NCBI RefSeq assembly: GCF_015752045.1
Contig: NZ_JADOUS010000003.1
Coordinates: 124,001 to 188,000 of the forward strand
From: Arthrobacter_D sp015752045
GTDB taxonomy: Bacteria > Actinomycetota > Actinomycetes > Actinomycetales > Micrococcaceae
Length of the DNA stretch: 64,000 nt
Reading direction: 5' to 3'
Below are positions 23,615-32,048 of the stretch, piece after piece. The notes beneath the pieces were generated by a model. That model had not been told where the DNA came from, did no database searches, and worked only from the letters and a program-made list of their open reading frames with translations. How positions within the stretch are numbered: the first letter of the stretch is position 1; the number at the start of each line of letters is the position of its first letter. Made by a program: the position numbers and the translations under genes.

Positions 23615-25086
23615 ACGAGACCGGTCCGATCCCGGGCGACGACGACCCGACGGGTCCCGCCACGGCGCGCCGTCGCGGCGGGCGCCATGTGCCGTCTCCG
23701 CGGTCGACGCGGGGCTCGGCCACGCTGGGCCGTGAGCCCGCCCCGGGCGCCCCGGGCCTCTCGCTCCTGCTGGCCTACGCCTTCCTCGCCGCTCCGGACT
23801 GGCGGCAGGAGGAGCTGATCGCGGTGGGCGCCGTCCTCCTCGGCGCACGACGGCGCTGGCTCGGCCCCCTCGCCCGCGGCGTCCTGACCGGCTACCCGAG
23901 GCGGCCCGTCGGCGCTCCCCGGGAGCTGGCCCGCTGGATCGCCGCCCAGCCTGCCTTCACGGACGCGATCGCCAGGGCGTCCGCCCGCGGGATGCCCATC
24001 AGCCCGGCGCGTTACCTCACCGCGGTCACGGAGGGGCCGGCCCCGGCCGGATCCGCCCCGGGGAGCGCCGTGGCGACACCCGGCACGAGGGACCTCGCCT
24101 GGCTCGCGCGGGAGCTGCGGCTCACCCCGGGAGAGCTCGACTGGTTCGCGGACACCCGGCATTGGAATCGACGCGCCGCGAGCCGGGCGTTGCACCACTA
24201 CCGGTACGAGTGGCGCGTGCGCCCGGGACGCGTGCCGCGGCTCCTGGAGGTCCCCGGGATCCGCCTGCGGACGGTGCAGCGCCATGTGCTCGACCACATC
24301 CTGGCCCCGATCCCGCTGCACGATGCAGCGCACGGATTCGCGCCCGGACGCAGTGCGCGGACGGGTGCGGCGGTGCACACCGGCGCCGACGTCGTCGTTG
24401 CCCTCGACCTGGTCTCCTTCTTCGCGCACATCACACCGGGCCGGGTGTTCGGGGTCTTCCGCCAGGCGGGCTTCCCGGAGGCGACCGCCCACGCCCTCAC
24501 CGGACTCTGCACGCACGAGGTCCCCGACGCGGTGCTGCAGTCGATGCCCGACGGCGGCGGCAGCGGTGAACGCTTCGCCCTGCGGCAGGCGCTGCGGGCC
24601 GCGCACCTGCCGCAGGGGGCGCCGTCGTCGCCGGCGCTCGCCAACCTCGCCGTCCGGCGCCTCGACGCCCGGCTGGCCGGCTGGGCTGCAGCGGCCGGGG
24701 GAAGTTACACGCGGTACGCCGACGACCTCGCCTTCAGCAGCCCGGCACCCCTCGCCCGGCGTGCCGACGCGTTCATCCGCGGTGTCGAGCGCATCGTCGT
24801 CGCCGAAGGCCATGCCGTGAACCGGCCCAAGACCCGGGTGAGCGGCGCCTCGGTCCGGCAGACCGTGACCGGCGTCGTCGTGAATGCGCGCACCAACGTG
24901 GCCCGCACGGACTACGACGCCCTCAAGGCGATCCTCCACAACTGCCGCGTGCACGGTCCCGAGTCCCAGCGCCGCGGGCAGGCAGACTTCCGGGCGCACC
25001 TCGCCGGGCGCATCGCCCGGGTGGAGTCCCTGAACCCGCAGCGGGGACGCCGGCTCCGGGACGCGTTCGAACGGATCCGCTGGTGA
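23611..25086 (+). CDS. Retron-type reverse transcriptase with long N-terminal extension
   Basis: 491 residues. The RT palm and fingers occupy about 215-430: motif A with Asp266 (ALDLVSFFAHI), motif B LPQGAPSSPALAN (333-345) and catalytic YADD (369-372) in YTRYADDLAFSS. NRPKTR (404-409) and the retron-typical VTG (419-421) follow. The retron X-like motif NAxxH appears as GAAVH (252-256), with N replaced by G, after AHGFAPGRS. There is no maturase, integrase or endonuclease domain, which argues against group II introns and DGRs. Residues 1-200 are an extension: a disordered Arg/Pro-rich start, then helices (LAYAFLAAP, DLAWLARELRLTPGELDWFAD). It would extend DNA from the branched guanosine of the upstream RNA. 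No effector gene is apparent. It converges on dppDF with six bases between stops. Confidence 0.9.
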   Translation: MNETGPIPGDDDPTGPATARRRGGRHVPSPRSTRGSATLGREPAPGAPGLSLLLAYAFLAAPDWRQEELIAVGAVLLGARRRWLGPLARGVLTGYPRRPVGAPRELARWIAAQPAFTDAIARASARGMPISPARYLTAVTEGPAPAGSAPGSAVATPGTRDLAWLARELRLTPGELDWFADTRHWNRRAASRALHHYRYEWRVRPGRVPRLLEVPGIRLRTVQRHVLDHILAPIPLHDAAHGFAPGRSARTGAAVHTGADVVVALDLVSFFAHITPGRVFGVFRQAGFPEATAHALTGLCTHEVPDAVLQSMPDGGGSGERFALRQALRAAHLPQGAPSSPALANLAVRRLDARLAGWAAAAGGSYTRYADDLAFSSPAPLARRADAFIRGVERIVVAEGHAVNRPKTRVSGASVRQTVTGVVVNARTNVARTDYDALKAILHNCRVHGPESQRRGQADFRAHLAGRIARVESLNPQRGRRLRDAFERIRW

Positions 25087-25092
25087 CGGGTA

Positions 25093-26952
25093 CTAGGAGG
25101 CCAGCTCGCCGATGTTGAGCTCGTTGCCCGGGATGGACGCGAGAAGCTTCCGCGTGTACGGGTGGCGGGGGTTCTGGAAGACCTCCTCCGAGCTGGCCGC
25201 CTCGACCAGTTCGCCGTCCTTCATCACGCAGACGTAGTCGGAGATGAGCCGCACCACCGCGAGGTCGTGCGAGATGAACAAGTAGCTGAGGCCCAGCTCC
25301 GACTGCAGGTCACCGAGGAGCTTCAGGATCTGCGCCTGGACCAGCACGTCGAGGGCGGACACCGGCTCGTCGCACACGATCAGCTCCGGCTTCAGCGCGA
25401 GGGCACGGGCTATCGCGACGCGCTGCCGCTGCCCGCCCGAGAGCTCCGCAGGGTAGCGGCGCAGGGCGTTCTGCGGCAACGAGACCTGGTCCATCAGTTC
25501 CCGGACCCGGGCCGCGCGCTCCTTCTTCGACCCGCGCTTGTAGGCGTTGAGGGGTTCCTCGACGATGCGCTCGATCGTGAACATCGGGTTCAGCGAGGAG
25601 TAGGGGTCCTGGAAGATGGGCTGCACGCGCTGCCGGAAGTCGCTCAGCTGCGCCTTGTCGAGCGTTGCGACGTCCATGCCGTCGAACGTCATGGTGCCCG
25701 ACGTCGGCTCGACCAGCTTCAGCAGCATGCGCGCCGTCGTGGTCTTGCCGGAGCCGGACTCGCCGACGATCGCGACGGTCTGCCCGCGCGGGATATCGAG
25801 GGTGACGTTCTTCGCCGCGTAGAAGTCCTCCGTGCTGCCACGCCGCTTGTACACCTTCGTGAGGTCCCGGATCTCGACGATGTTCGCGGGAGCAGCGGGC
25901 GTCCCGCCGGCCGCGGGCGGTGCCGGTCGGTGCGACGACGACGTCGCCGCATGGGCGCCGTCGACCGCGTGGAGGGCGGCAGGGCGGGGGGCGTCGGAGC
26001 TCTCCGGGGCCGGCCCGCCGTCGTGCCCGGAGCCCTGCTCCGCGAGGACCGCGTCGGCGGGCACCGTCCGGCTCGCGGCGTCCGCGGTGAACGCGCCCGG
26101 GCTCAGGCGGACGGCGGCGACGCTGGGGGCCGCGCGCACCAGCGACTGCGTGTACGGGTGCTGCGGATCGTTGAGCAGCTGATCGGCCGGCCCGGTCTCG
26201 ACGACCCGGCCGCGGTGCATGACCACGAGCTGCGAGGCGCGCTCGGCGGCGAGGCCGAGGTCGTGGGTGATGAGGAGCACCGACGTTCCCAGCTGCTCCG
26301 TCATGATCTCGATCTGGTCCAGGATGGTGCGCTGCACCGTCACGTCCAGGGCCGACGTCGGCTCGTCGGCGATCAGCAGGCGCGGCTGGCAGGCCAGGCC
26401 GATCGCGATGAGCGCCCGCTGGCGCATGCCGCCCGAGAACTCGTGCGGGTACTGCTTGGCGCGCTCGCCGGCGTCGGGCAGCCCGGCCGCGGTGAGGACC
26501 TCGATCACGCGCTGCTTGACGTTCTTCTTCGTGGCCATCCCGTGGACGAGGAGGGTCTCACCGACCTGCGTGCCGATCTTCGTCACCGGGTTGAGGTTGG
26601 ACATCGGGTCCTGCGGGACGAGGCCGATCGCCCGACCGCGGATCGACCGCATCTTCGCCTCGGGCAGGGTCGCGAGGTCCTGGCCCTCGAAGAGGATGCT
26701 GCCGGAGGTGACCCTGCCGTTGCCCGGCAGCAGGCCGATGCAGGCCATCGCGGTCGTCGACTTGCCCGAGCCGGATTCGCCGACGATCGCCAGGGTGCTG
26801 CCGCGCTTCAGGGTGAAGCTCGCCTCCTCGACCGCCTGCACCGCGCCGTGGGTGGTGCGGAAGCTCACCGCGAGGTTCCTCACCTCGAGCAGGGGTGCGT
26901 CGGGGTTCTCGGGCTGCGCGGCCGTACTTTCGGCGGGAGTGATGTCCGTCAT
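25093..26952 (-). CDS. dppD: Peptide ABC transporter ATPase, fused DppD-DppF
   Basis: 619 residues with two complete NBDs. NBD1 has Walker A GESGSGKST, signature FSGGMRQR and Walker B LLIADEPTSALDV. NBD2 has GESGSGKTT, LSGGQRQR and VCDEPVSALDV. Each ends with the oligopeptide/dipeptide C-terminal extension (DPQHPYTQSLVRAAP, NPRHPYTRKLLASIP). The two halves are joined by a variable Ala/Pro-rich linker of about 90 residues. It energises peptide import through DppBC. In M. tuberculosis the same fused ATPase (DppD) follows dppABC on one strand. Here it is inverted and separated by DUF5996 and the retron, so it needs its own promoter. Convergent with the RT gene. Confidence 0.95.
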   Translation of the reverse strand: MTDITPAESTAAQPENPDAPLLEVRNLAVSFRTTHGAVQAVEEASFTLKRGSTLAIVGESGSGKSTTAMACIGLLPGNGRVTSGSILFEGQDLATLPEAKMRSIRGRAIGLVPQDPMSNLNPVTKIGTQVGETLLVHGMATKKNVKQRVIEVLTAAGLPDAGERAKQYPHEFSGGMRQRALIAIGLACQPRLLIADEPTSALDVTVQRTILDQIEIMTEQLGTSVLLITHDLGLAAERASQLVVMHRGRVVETGPADQLLNDPQHPYTQSLVRAAPSVAAVRLSPGAFTADAASRTVPADAVLAEQGSGHDGGPAPESSDAPRPAALHAVDGAHAATSSSHRPAPPAAGGTPAAPANIVEIRDLTKVYKRRGSTEDFYAAKNVTLDIPRGQTVAIVGESGSGKTTTARMLLKLVEPTSGTMTFDGMDVATLDKAQLSDFRQRVQPIFQDPYSSLNPMFTIERIVEEPLNAYKRGSKKERAARVRELMDQVSLPQNALRRYPAELSGGQRQRVAIARALALKPELIVCDEPVSALDVLVQAQILKLLGDLQSELGLSYLFISHDLAVVRLISDYVCVMKDGELVEAASSEEVFQNPRHPYTRKLLASIPGNELNIGELAS

Positions 26953-27008
26953 AGGACCATCGTGCCCTATGGTCCGGGCGATCGGTGTCCTGGCGGTACG
27001 TGCCCGGG

Positions 27009-27491
27009 CTAACTTTCCGGTATCGGTGCGGCGTCGGGGTCCGTCGCGGTGAGCCGCCCGGCGAGGTGGTCGACGGCGAGCCGGTAGCCGTCGATGCCCG
27101 CGCCGACGATCACGGCGTCGGCCACGCCGGAGATGTACGAGTGGTGCCGGAAGGCCTCGCGGCGGTGCACGTTGCTGATGTGGACCTCGACCACGGGCAG
27201 GCCGACGCCCGCGAGCGCGTCACGGATGGCGATCGAGGTGTGCGTGTAGGCCCCGGCGTTGATGACGATGCCGTCCGCCGTCGTGCGCGCGCCGTGGATG
27301 GCGTCGATGATCCCGCCCTCATGGTTGGACTGCAGCGCGCTGGCGGTGCAGCCGCGCGCCCGCGCGGTGTCCGAGGCAAGGCGGACGACGTCGTCGAGCG
27401 TCGCCGTCCCGTAGACGTCCGGTTCCCGCGTGCCGAGCAGGTTCAGGTTCGGTCCGTTGATCACGAGGATGGTGGGCGTGCGCGGGGTCAT
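27009..27491 (-). CDS. aroQ: Type II 3-dehydroquinate dehydratase
   Basis: 160 residues. It catalyses dehydration of 3-dehydroquinate to 3-dehydroshikimate in the shikimate or quinate pathway. Family motifs in order: INGPNLNLLGTREPDVYG (active-site Asn, Arg and Tyr), SNHEGGIIDAIH, VINAGAYTHTSIAIRDAL and VVEVHISNVHRREAFRHHSYIS. Length fits the dodecameric type II enzyme (about 145-160). ATG at 27491. It lies three bases after the MHS transporter on the same strand, a pairing that points to uptake and use of quinate or shikimate rather than, or besides, biosynthesis. Cytosolic. Confidence 0.96.
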   Translation of the reverse strand: MTPRTPTILVINGPNLNLLGTREPDVYGTATLDDVVRLASDTARARGCTASALQSNHEGGIIDAIHGARTTADGIVINAGAYTHTSIAIRDALAGVGLPVVEVHISNVHRREAFRHHSYISGVADAVIVGAGIDGYRLAVDHLAGRLTATDPDAAPIPES

Positions 27492-27494
27492 GCC

Positions 27495-28838
27495 CTAACT
27501 ATGCCGCACCGGCACGGCGGACGAGGCGGCCGCCACCGGATCGGCGAGCCGGGACCGCAGGCGCACCGCGCCGAGCGCGCCGGCCACCGTGACCAGGCTC
27601 ATCGCGGCCAGGACGACGCCGGGGTGCCACCATGCGCCGTCGGTGGCGATGCCGAACCGCTGCGTGACGGACGGCGCGAAGCCGGCGACGATCGCGGCGA
27701 TGCTGTAGGCGAAGGACAGCGCGGTGAACGCCGTCGCCGGTTTGAAGAGGTCCGCCATGAGTCCGCCGAGCGCCGCCCAGCTGGCGGTCGGGAGGATGCC
27801 GCCGAGGATGATCGCCGCGATGTACACCGGTTCGGTGGCGATGCTGATGACCCAGTACAGCGGGAACGCGATGAGCGCTGTTCCGAGCGCGCCACCGGCG
27901 ACCACCCGCGCGGACCCGACGCGCATCGCCAGGTAGCCGAACGCGGGGATGGTCACGAGCTGCAGGACGGACCCGACGAGCGCTGCGTTCAGGACGGTCT
28001 CCTGGGACAGGCCGAGGGTCGCGGTGCCGTACGCCTGCGTGTAGGTGACCATCAGGAAGTAGGAGCCGATGCCCAGCACGGCGGAGGCGATGGCGATGGC
28101 GATGGCGGTGGGCTGCGACCTGAGGACCTCGAGGAAGGGGACGCGGGGGAGCGCCTGCTCGCGGCTGGTCTCCCTGAAGACGGGCGTCTCGTCGATCGCG
28201 AGCCGCAGGTAGATCGCGACGGCGAGGAACGGGAACGCGAGCAGGAACGGGATGCGCCAGCCCCAGGTGGTCATGACGTCCGGCGCGAGGACGGCGAGGG
28301 CCAGGAAGATGGCGGAGATCAGCATGGTGCCCACGGGCGAGCCGAGCTGGGGGATGGAGGCGTACAGGGCCCGCTTGCGCGGCTCCGCGTGCTCGGTGGC
28401 GATGAGGATGGAGCCACCCCATTCACCGCCGAGCGACAGGCCCTGCAGGAGGCGGAGCACGGTGAGGATGATCGGCGCCCAGACCCCGATGGTGTCGTAG
28501 TCCGGCAGGAGTCCCACCGTGCCGGTCGCCAGTCCCATCAGCGTGATGGTCAGGATCAGCGTGCGTTTGCGGCCGATCCGGTCGCCGAGGTGGCCGAAGA
28601 GGATGGCGCCGAGCGGGCGGGCCACGAAGCCCATCGCGAAGACCAGGAACGCCGAGAGGGTCCCGGCCACGGGATCCTGTGCGGTGAAGAACACCGTGTT
28701 GAAGACGAGCGCTGCCGCCGTGCCGAACACGTAGAAGTCGTAGGACTCGAGGGCCGTCCCGACGAAGGACGCGCCGGCGACGCGGCGGGCCATGCGCGGA
28801 TTCGGGACGGGAGGCTGCTGCAGGGTTGTGGACACGCT
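27495..28838 (-). CDS. MHS-family MFS transporter, possibly shikimate/quinate
   Basis: 447 residues from GTG 28838 (VSTTLQQPPVPNP); a GTG at 28871 would add 11 residues. Twelve transmembrane helices. The MHS signatures are clear: GTALESYDFYVFGTAAAL in the first helix, then FGHLGDRIGRKRTL in loop 2-3 and LQGLSLGGEWGGS. Members of this family import metabolites such as shikimate, proline/betaine, alpha-ketoglutarate and citrate by H+ symport. Cotranscription with aroQ makes shikimate, quinate or dehydroshikimate the best guess for substrate, by context only. Divergent from the TetR gene is not the case; both lie on the minus strand about 80 bases apart. Confidence 0.9.
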   Translation of the reverse strand, partial: SVSTTLQQPPVPNPRMARRVAGASFVGTALESYDFYVFGTAAALVFNTVFFTAQDPVAGTLSAFLVFAMGFVARPLGAILFGHLGDRIGRKRTLILTITLMGLATGTVGLLPDYDTIGVWAPIILTVLRLLQGLSLGGEWGGSILIATEHAEPRKRALYASIPQLGSPVGTMLISAIFLALAVLAPDVMTTWGWRIPFLLAFPFLAVAIYLRLAIDETPVFRETSREQALPRVPFLEVLRSQPTAIAIAIASAVLGIGSYFLMVTYTQAYGTATLGLSQETVLNAALVGSVLQLVTIPAFGYLAMRVGSARVVAGGALGTALIAFPLYWVISIATEPVYIAAIILGGILPTASWAALGGLMADLFKPATAFTALSFAYSIAAIVAGFAPSVTQRFGIATDGAWWHPGVVLAAMSLVTVAGALGAVRLRSRLADPVAAASSAVPVRHS

Positions 28839-28917
28839 GAAATCATCCTCTCGCCCCGAAGCACCGGCCACCTTTCAGGACGAACGTCACACCCGCGCCG
28901 CCCCGGCCCGGCTGGGC

Positions 28918-29502
28918 TCAGGAGGGCAGGGGTGCGCGGCGGCGGGCGTCGATGATCGCCCGTCCGGCCGTCGTGAGGGACCCGGTCACGGACGCGGGGT
29001 CTCCCATGAAACCGTGCACCATGGCCCCGTCGCGCAGCATGATGAGCTGGTCCGCGACGACCTCGGGTCCTTCCACGGCGAGCTCGGTCAACAGGTCCGT
29101 GACCACCGCGTGCAGCCAGGCCCGGTACTGCCCGACGGCGTTCCTCACGATCGAGCCCTCCGCGGGGTACTCCGCGGCCGCGTTGATGAACGTGCACCCG
29201 CGGAAGCCGGGCCGGCACGCCGCATCGCCGTTCGCGGCCGCCAGCCCGAGCAGGATCCCGCAGGCATCCGAACCGCCGGTGCGCTCCCGGTCGACCGCCA
29301 CCTGCAGCAGGCGCAGCTGGTCCTCGAGGTATGCGACGACGAGGTGGTCCTTGGACGGGAAGTGGCGGTAGAAGGTCACCTTCGTGGTGCCGGCATCGGC
29401 GATGACCCGGTCGGCGCTGACCGAGCGGATGCTCGCGGCGTCGAACAGGCGGGTCGCCGACGCGAGGATGCGCTCGCGGACGGGAGGGTGGGCGTTCATC
29501 AT
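28918..29502 (-). CDS. TetR-family regulator, probable repressor of ohr
   Basis: 194 residues; ATG at 29502 (a second ATG follows at once). The N-terminal HTH is typical of TetR: RERILASATRLFDAASIRSVSADRVI, then GTTKVTFYRHFPSKDHLV. The C-terminal domain contains two cysteines (CGILLG, CRPGFRGCTF) that could serve as a redox switch, which would suit control of an organic-peroxide gene. It is divergently arranged with ohr, and a 24-bp near-palindrome in the 104-bp gap is the likely operator. Most Ohr proteins are controlled by MarR-type OhrR, so a TetR partner is uncommon. Ligand or signal unknown. Confidence 0.9.
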   Translation of the reverse strand: MMNAHPPVRERILASATRLFDAASIRSVSADRVIADAGTTKVTFYRHFPSKDHLVVAYLEDQLRLLQVAVDRERTGGSDACGILLGLAAANGDAACRPGFRGCTFINAAAEYPAEGSIVRNAVGQYRAWLHAVVTDLLTELAVEGPEVVADQLIMLRDGAMVHGFMGDPASVTGSLTTAGRAIIDARRRAPLPS

Positions 29503-29537
29503 GCTCCATTCTGCGGCCGGCGTGCCGATTTGGCGGA

Positions 29538-29561
29538 TGTAGAGTTACTAGTTAGTCTACA
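29538..29561. promoter_or_regulatory. TetR operator candidate between tetR and ohr
   Basis: A 24-bp imperfect palindrome with half-sites matching at 10 of 12 positions (outer TGTAGA/TCTACA). It is centred in an AT-rich patch of the divergent intergenic region and overlaps the likely ohr promoter. Confidence 0.7.
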
Positions 29562-29606
29562 TAGTCGGTAAGGGCATCCGGCCCCCACGACGAAAGGATC
29601 GACACC

Positions 29607-30029
29607 ATGAGTGCTCTCTACACGGCAGTGGCGACGGCGACCGGTGACGGCCGCAACGGCAAGGCACGGACCGACGACGGCCAACTCGTCGTCGACCTCG
29701 CGGTCCCCACGGAGATGGGCGGCGCGGGCGGGGCGACCAACCCCGAGCAGCTCTTCGCCGTCGGTTACGCGGCCTGCTTCCACAGTGCACTCAAGCTCGT
29801 CGCGGCCCGCACGAAGGCCACGATCAGCGAGACGGCGGTCACCGCGGAGGTCAGCATCAACCCTGCGGACGGCGGCGCGTTCCAGCTCGCCGTCGCCCTG
29901 CACGCCGAGATCGGCGGAGTGGACCAGGAGACCGCGGACCGGCTCGTGGAGCAGGCGCACCAGGTGTGCCCCTATTCGAACGCCACCCGCGGGAACATCG
30001 AGGTCATGGTCGACGCCACGATCGGCTGA
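29607..30029 (+). CDS. ohr: Organic hydroperoxide resistance protein (Ohr)
   Basis: 140 residues. Ohr/OsmC fold with the two catalytic cysteines, Cys57 in GYAACFHSAL and Cys121 in QVCPYSNATRGN. The Ohr subgroup signature NPEQLFAVGYAACF is present, separating it from OsmC proper. It reduces fatty-acid and other organic hydroperoxides using lipoylated partners in the cytosol. Expression is probably released from the divergent TetR repressor on peroxide or another signal. Followed by a very strong convergent terminator shared with acsA. Confidence 0.96.
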   Translation: MSALYTAVATATGDGRNGKARTDDGQLVVDLAVPTEMGGAGGATNPEQLFAVGYAACFHSALKLVAARTKATISETAVTAEVSINPADGGAFQLAVALHAEIGGVDQETADRLVEQAHQVCPYSNATRGNIEVMVDATIG

Positions 30030-30035
30030 TCCGTT

Positions 30036-30085
30036 CCGGAGACGAGGAAGGCCCCCGCAGTTGCGGGGGCCTTCCTCGTCTCCGG
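30036..30085. terminator. Bidirectional terminator between ohr and acsA
   Basis: A perfect 23-bp inverted repeat (30036-30058 with 30063-30085) with a four-base AGTT loop lies between two convergent genes. It is the strongest hairpin seen in the window. There is no T-tract on either side. Confidence 0.85.
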
Positions 30086-30089
30086 GCTG

Positions 30090-32048
30090 CTACTTCCGCA
30101 GCGACACGGCGATCTGCTGCATGATCGTCGGATCGGACAGCGTGGTGGCGTCGCCGACCTCCCGGCCCTCCGCGACGTCCTTGAGCAGGCGCCGCATGAT
30201 CTTCCCGCTGCGGGTCTTCGGCAGTTCGGGGACCACCAGAATGTTCCTCGGCTTCGCGATCGGGCCGATCTCCTTGGCGACGTGGTTGCGCAGGGTGGTG
30301 ACGATGTCGTCGTCGTCCTTCGCTGAGCCGCGCAGGATCACGAACGCGACGATCGCCTCGCCCGTCGTCTCGTCGGCCGCCCCGACGACGGCGGCCTCCG
30401 CCACCGAGGGGTGGCTGACGAGGGCCGACTCGATCTCGGTGGTCGAGAGGCGGTGGCCCGAGATGTTCATGACGTCGTCGACGCGGCCGAGGAGCCAGAT
30501 GTCGCCGTCGGCGTCCTTCTTCGCGCCGTCGCCGGCGAAGTACATGTCGTCGAAGCGCGACCAGTAGGTGTCCTTGAACCGCTGGGGGTCACCCCAGATG
30601 CCGCGCAGCATCGCGGGCCAGGGCTCGCGGATGACGAGGTAGCCGCCGGCGCCGTTCGGGACGGATTCGCCCATCTCGTCGACGACGTCGATCGCGATCC
30701 CGGGCACGGCGACCTGCGCCGAGCCGGGTTTGGTCGAGGTCACACCGGGCATGGGGGCGATCATGTGCGCCCCGGTCTCGGTCTGCCACCAGGTGTCCAC
30801 GATCGGCGCCTTGCCCCCGCCGATCACGTCCCGGTACCACATCCAGGCCTCCGGGTTGATGGGCTCCCCGACGGAGCCGAGCACGCGGATCGAGGAGAGA
30901 TCGTACTTCTTCGGGATGTCCCGCCCCCACTTCATGAAGGTGCGGATGGCCGTGGGCGCCGTGTAGAGGATGCTCACCTTGTACTTCTCGATGAGTTCCC
31001 ACCAGCGGCCCTGGTGCGGGGTGTCCGGCGTCCCCTCGTACATGAGCTGGGTGGCGCCGTTCACGAGGGGCGCGTAGGTGACGTAGCTGTGCCCCGTGAC
31101 CCACCCGATGTCCGCGGTGCACCAGAAGACGTCGGTCTCCGGACGCAGGTCGAAGGTGTTGCGGTGGGTGAACGCGGTCTGGGTGAGGTAGCCGCCGGTC
31201 GTGTGCAGGATGCCCTTCGGCTTCCCCGTGGTTCCCGAGGTGTAGAGGATGAACAGGGGGTGCTCGGAGTCGTGCCCGACCGCCGTGTGGTCGTCCGAGG
31301 CGTTGTCGACGACGTCGTGCCACCAGAGGTCGCGCCCTTCCGTCCAGGCGACGGGTTCGTTGTTGCGGCGGACCACGACGACGTGGGACACGGTGTGGCC
31401 TTCCCCCTCGAGGGCGCCGTCCACGGCCGGCTTGAGCGCGCTCGGCTTGCCGCGGCGGTACGTGCCATCGGCGGTGACCACGAGCTTGGCCTCGGCGTCG
31501 TCGATGCGGCTGCGGAGTGCCTCGGCGGAGAAGCCCCCGAAGACCACGGAGTGGACGGCCCCGATCCGGGCGCAGGCGAGCATGGTGACGACGGCCTCGG
31601 GGATCATGGGCAGGTACACGGCCACACGGTCGCCCTTCTGCACGCCGAGGGATTCGAAGGCGTTGGCGGCCTTCTTGACCTCGTGGGTCAGCTCCGCGTA
31701 CGTGATGGTGCGCGTGTCCCCGGGCTCGCCCTCGAAGTAGATGGCCACGCGGTCGCCCAGGCCGGCCTCGACGTGCCGGTCGAGCGCGTTGTAGGCGGCG
31801 TTCACGGTCCCACCCACGAACCACTTGGCGAACGGCGCGTCCGACCAGTCGAGGGTCTGGGTGAAATCGCGGTCCCAGGTCAGCAGTTCGCGGGCCTGCC
31901 GGGCCCAGAATTCGGTGCCCTCTTCACGGGCCTCGTCGTAGAGCGACGGCTGCGCGACTGCCTGCGCCGCGAACTCCTCGCTCGGCGGGAAGCGGCGCTC
32001 CTCGTGCAGCAGGTTCTCGAAGGCGTCGCCTTGTCGTTCGGCGGTCAT
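30090..32048 (-). CDS. acsA: Acetyl-CoA synthetase
   Basis: 652 residues. It activates acetate to acetyl-CoA via acetyl-AMP. Signatures: WYVGG-like WFVGGTVNAAYNALDRHV at the N-terminus, then YTSGTTGKPKGILHTTGGYL (adenylate-binding P-loop) and DVFWCTADIGWVTGHSY. Also present are DTWWQTETGAH and the C-terminal KTRSGKIMRRLLKDVA, whose Lys is the acetylation-controlled catalytic residue. AAGGGGT precedes the ATG by about five bases. Full-length and cytosolic. Regulation by CRP and by protein acetylation is plausible from other actinobacteria. From memory, acs also neighbours dpp genes in mycobacteria. Confidence 0.97.
   Translation of the reverse strand: MTAERQGDAFENLLHEERRFPPSEEFAAQAVAQPSLYDEAREEGTEFWARQARELLTWDRDFTQTLDWSDAPFAKWFVGGTVNAAYNALDRHVEAGLGDRVAIYFEGEPGDTRTITYAELTHEVKKAANAFESLGVQKGDRVAVYLPMIPEAVVTMLACARIGAVHSVVFGGFSAEALRSRIDDAEAKLVVTADGTYRRGKPSALKPAVDGALEGEGHTVSHVVVVRRNNEPVAWTEGRDLWWHDVVDNASDDHTAVGHDSEHPLFILYTSGTTGKPKGILHTTGGYLTQTAFTHRNTFDLRPETDVFWCTADIGWVTGHSYVTYAPLVNGATQLMYEGTPDTPHQGRWWELIEKYKVSILYTAPTAIRTFMKWGRDIPKKYDLSSIRVLGSVGEPINPEAWMWYRDVIGGGKAPIVDTWWQTETGAHMIAPMPGVTSTKPGSAQVAVPGIAIDVVDEMGESVPNGAGGYLVIREPWPAMLRGIWGDPQRFKDTYWSRFDDMYFAGDGAKKDADGDIWLLGRVDDVMNISGHRLSTTEIESALVSHPSVAEAAVVGAADETTGEAIVAFVILRGSAKDDDDIVTTLRNHVAKEIGPIAKPRNILVVPELPKTRSGKIMRRLLKDVAEGREVGDATTLSDPTIMQQIAVSLRK

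Noticed and set aside
23611..25086. Group II intron or diversity-generating retroelement RT
   Set aside because: No maturase or endonuclease domain, no template/variable repeat pair seen nearby, and VTG plus NAxxH-like motifs favour retrons.
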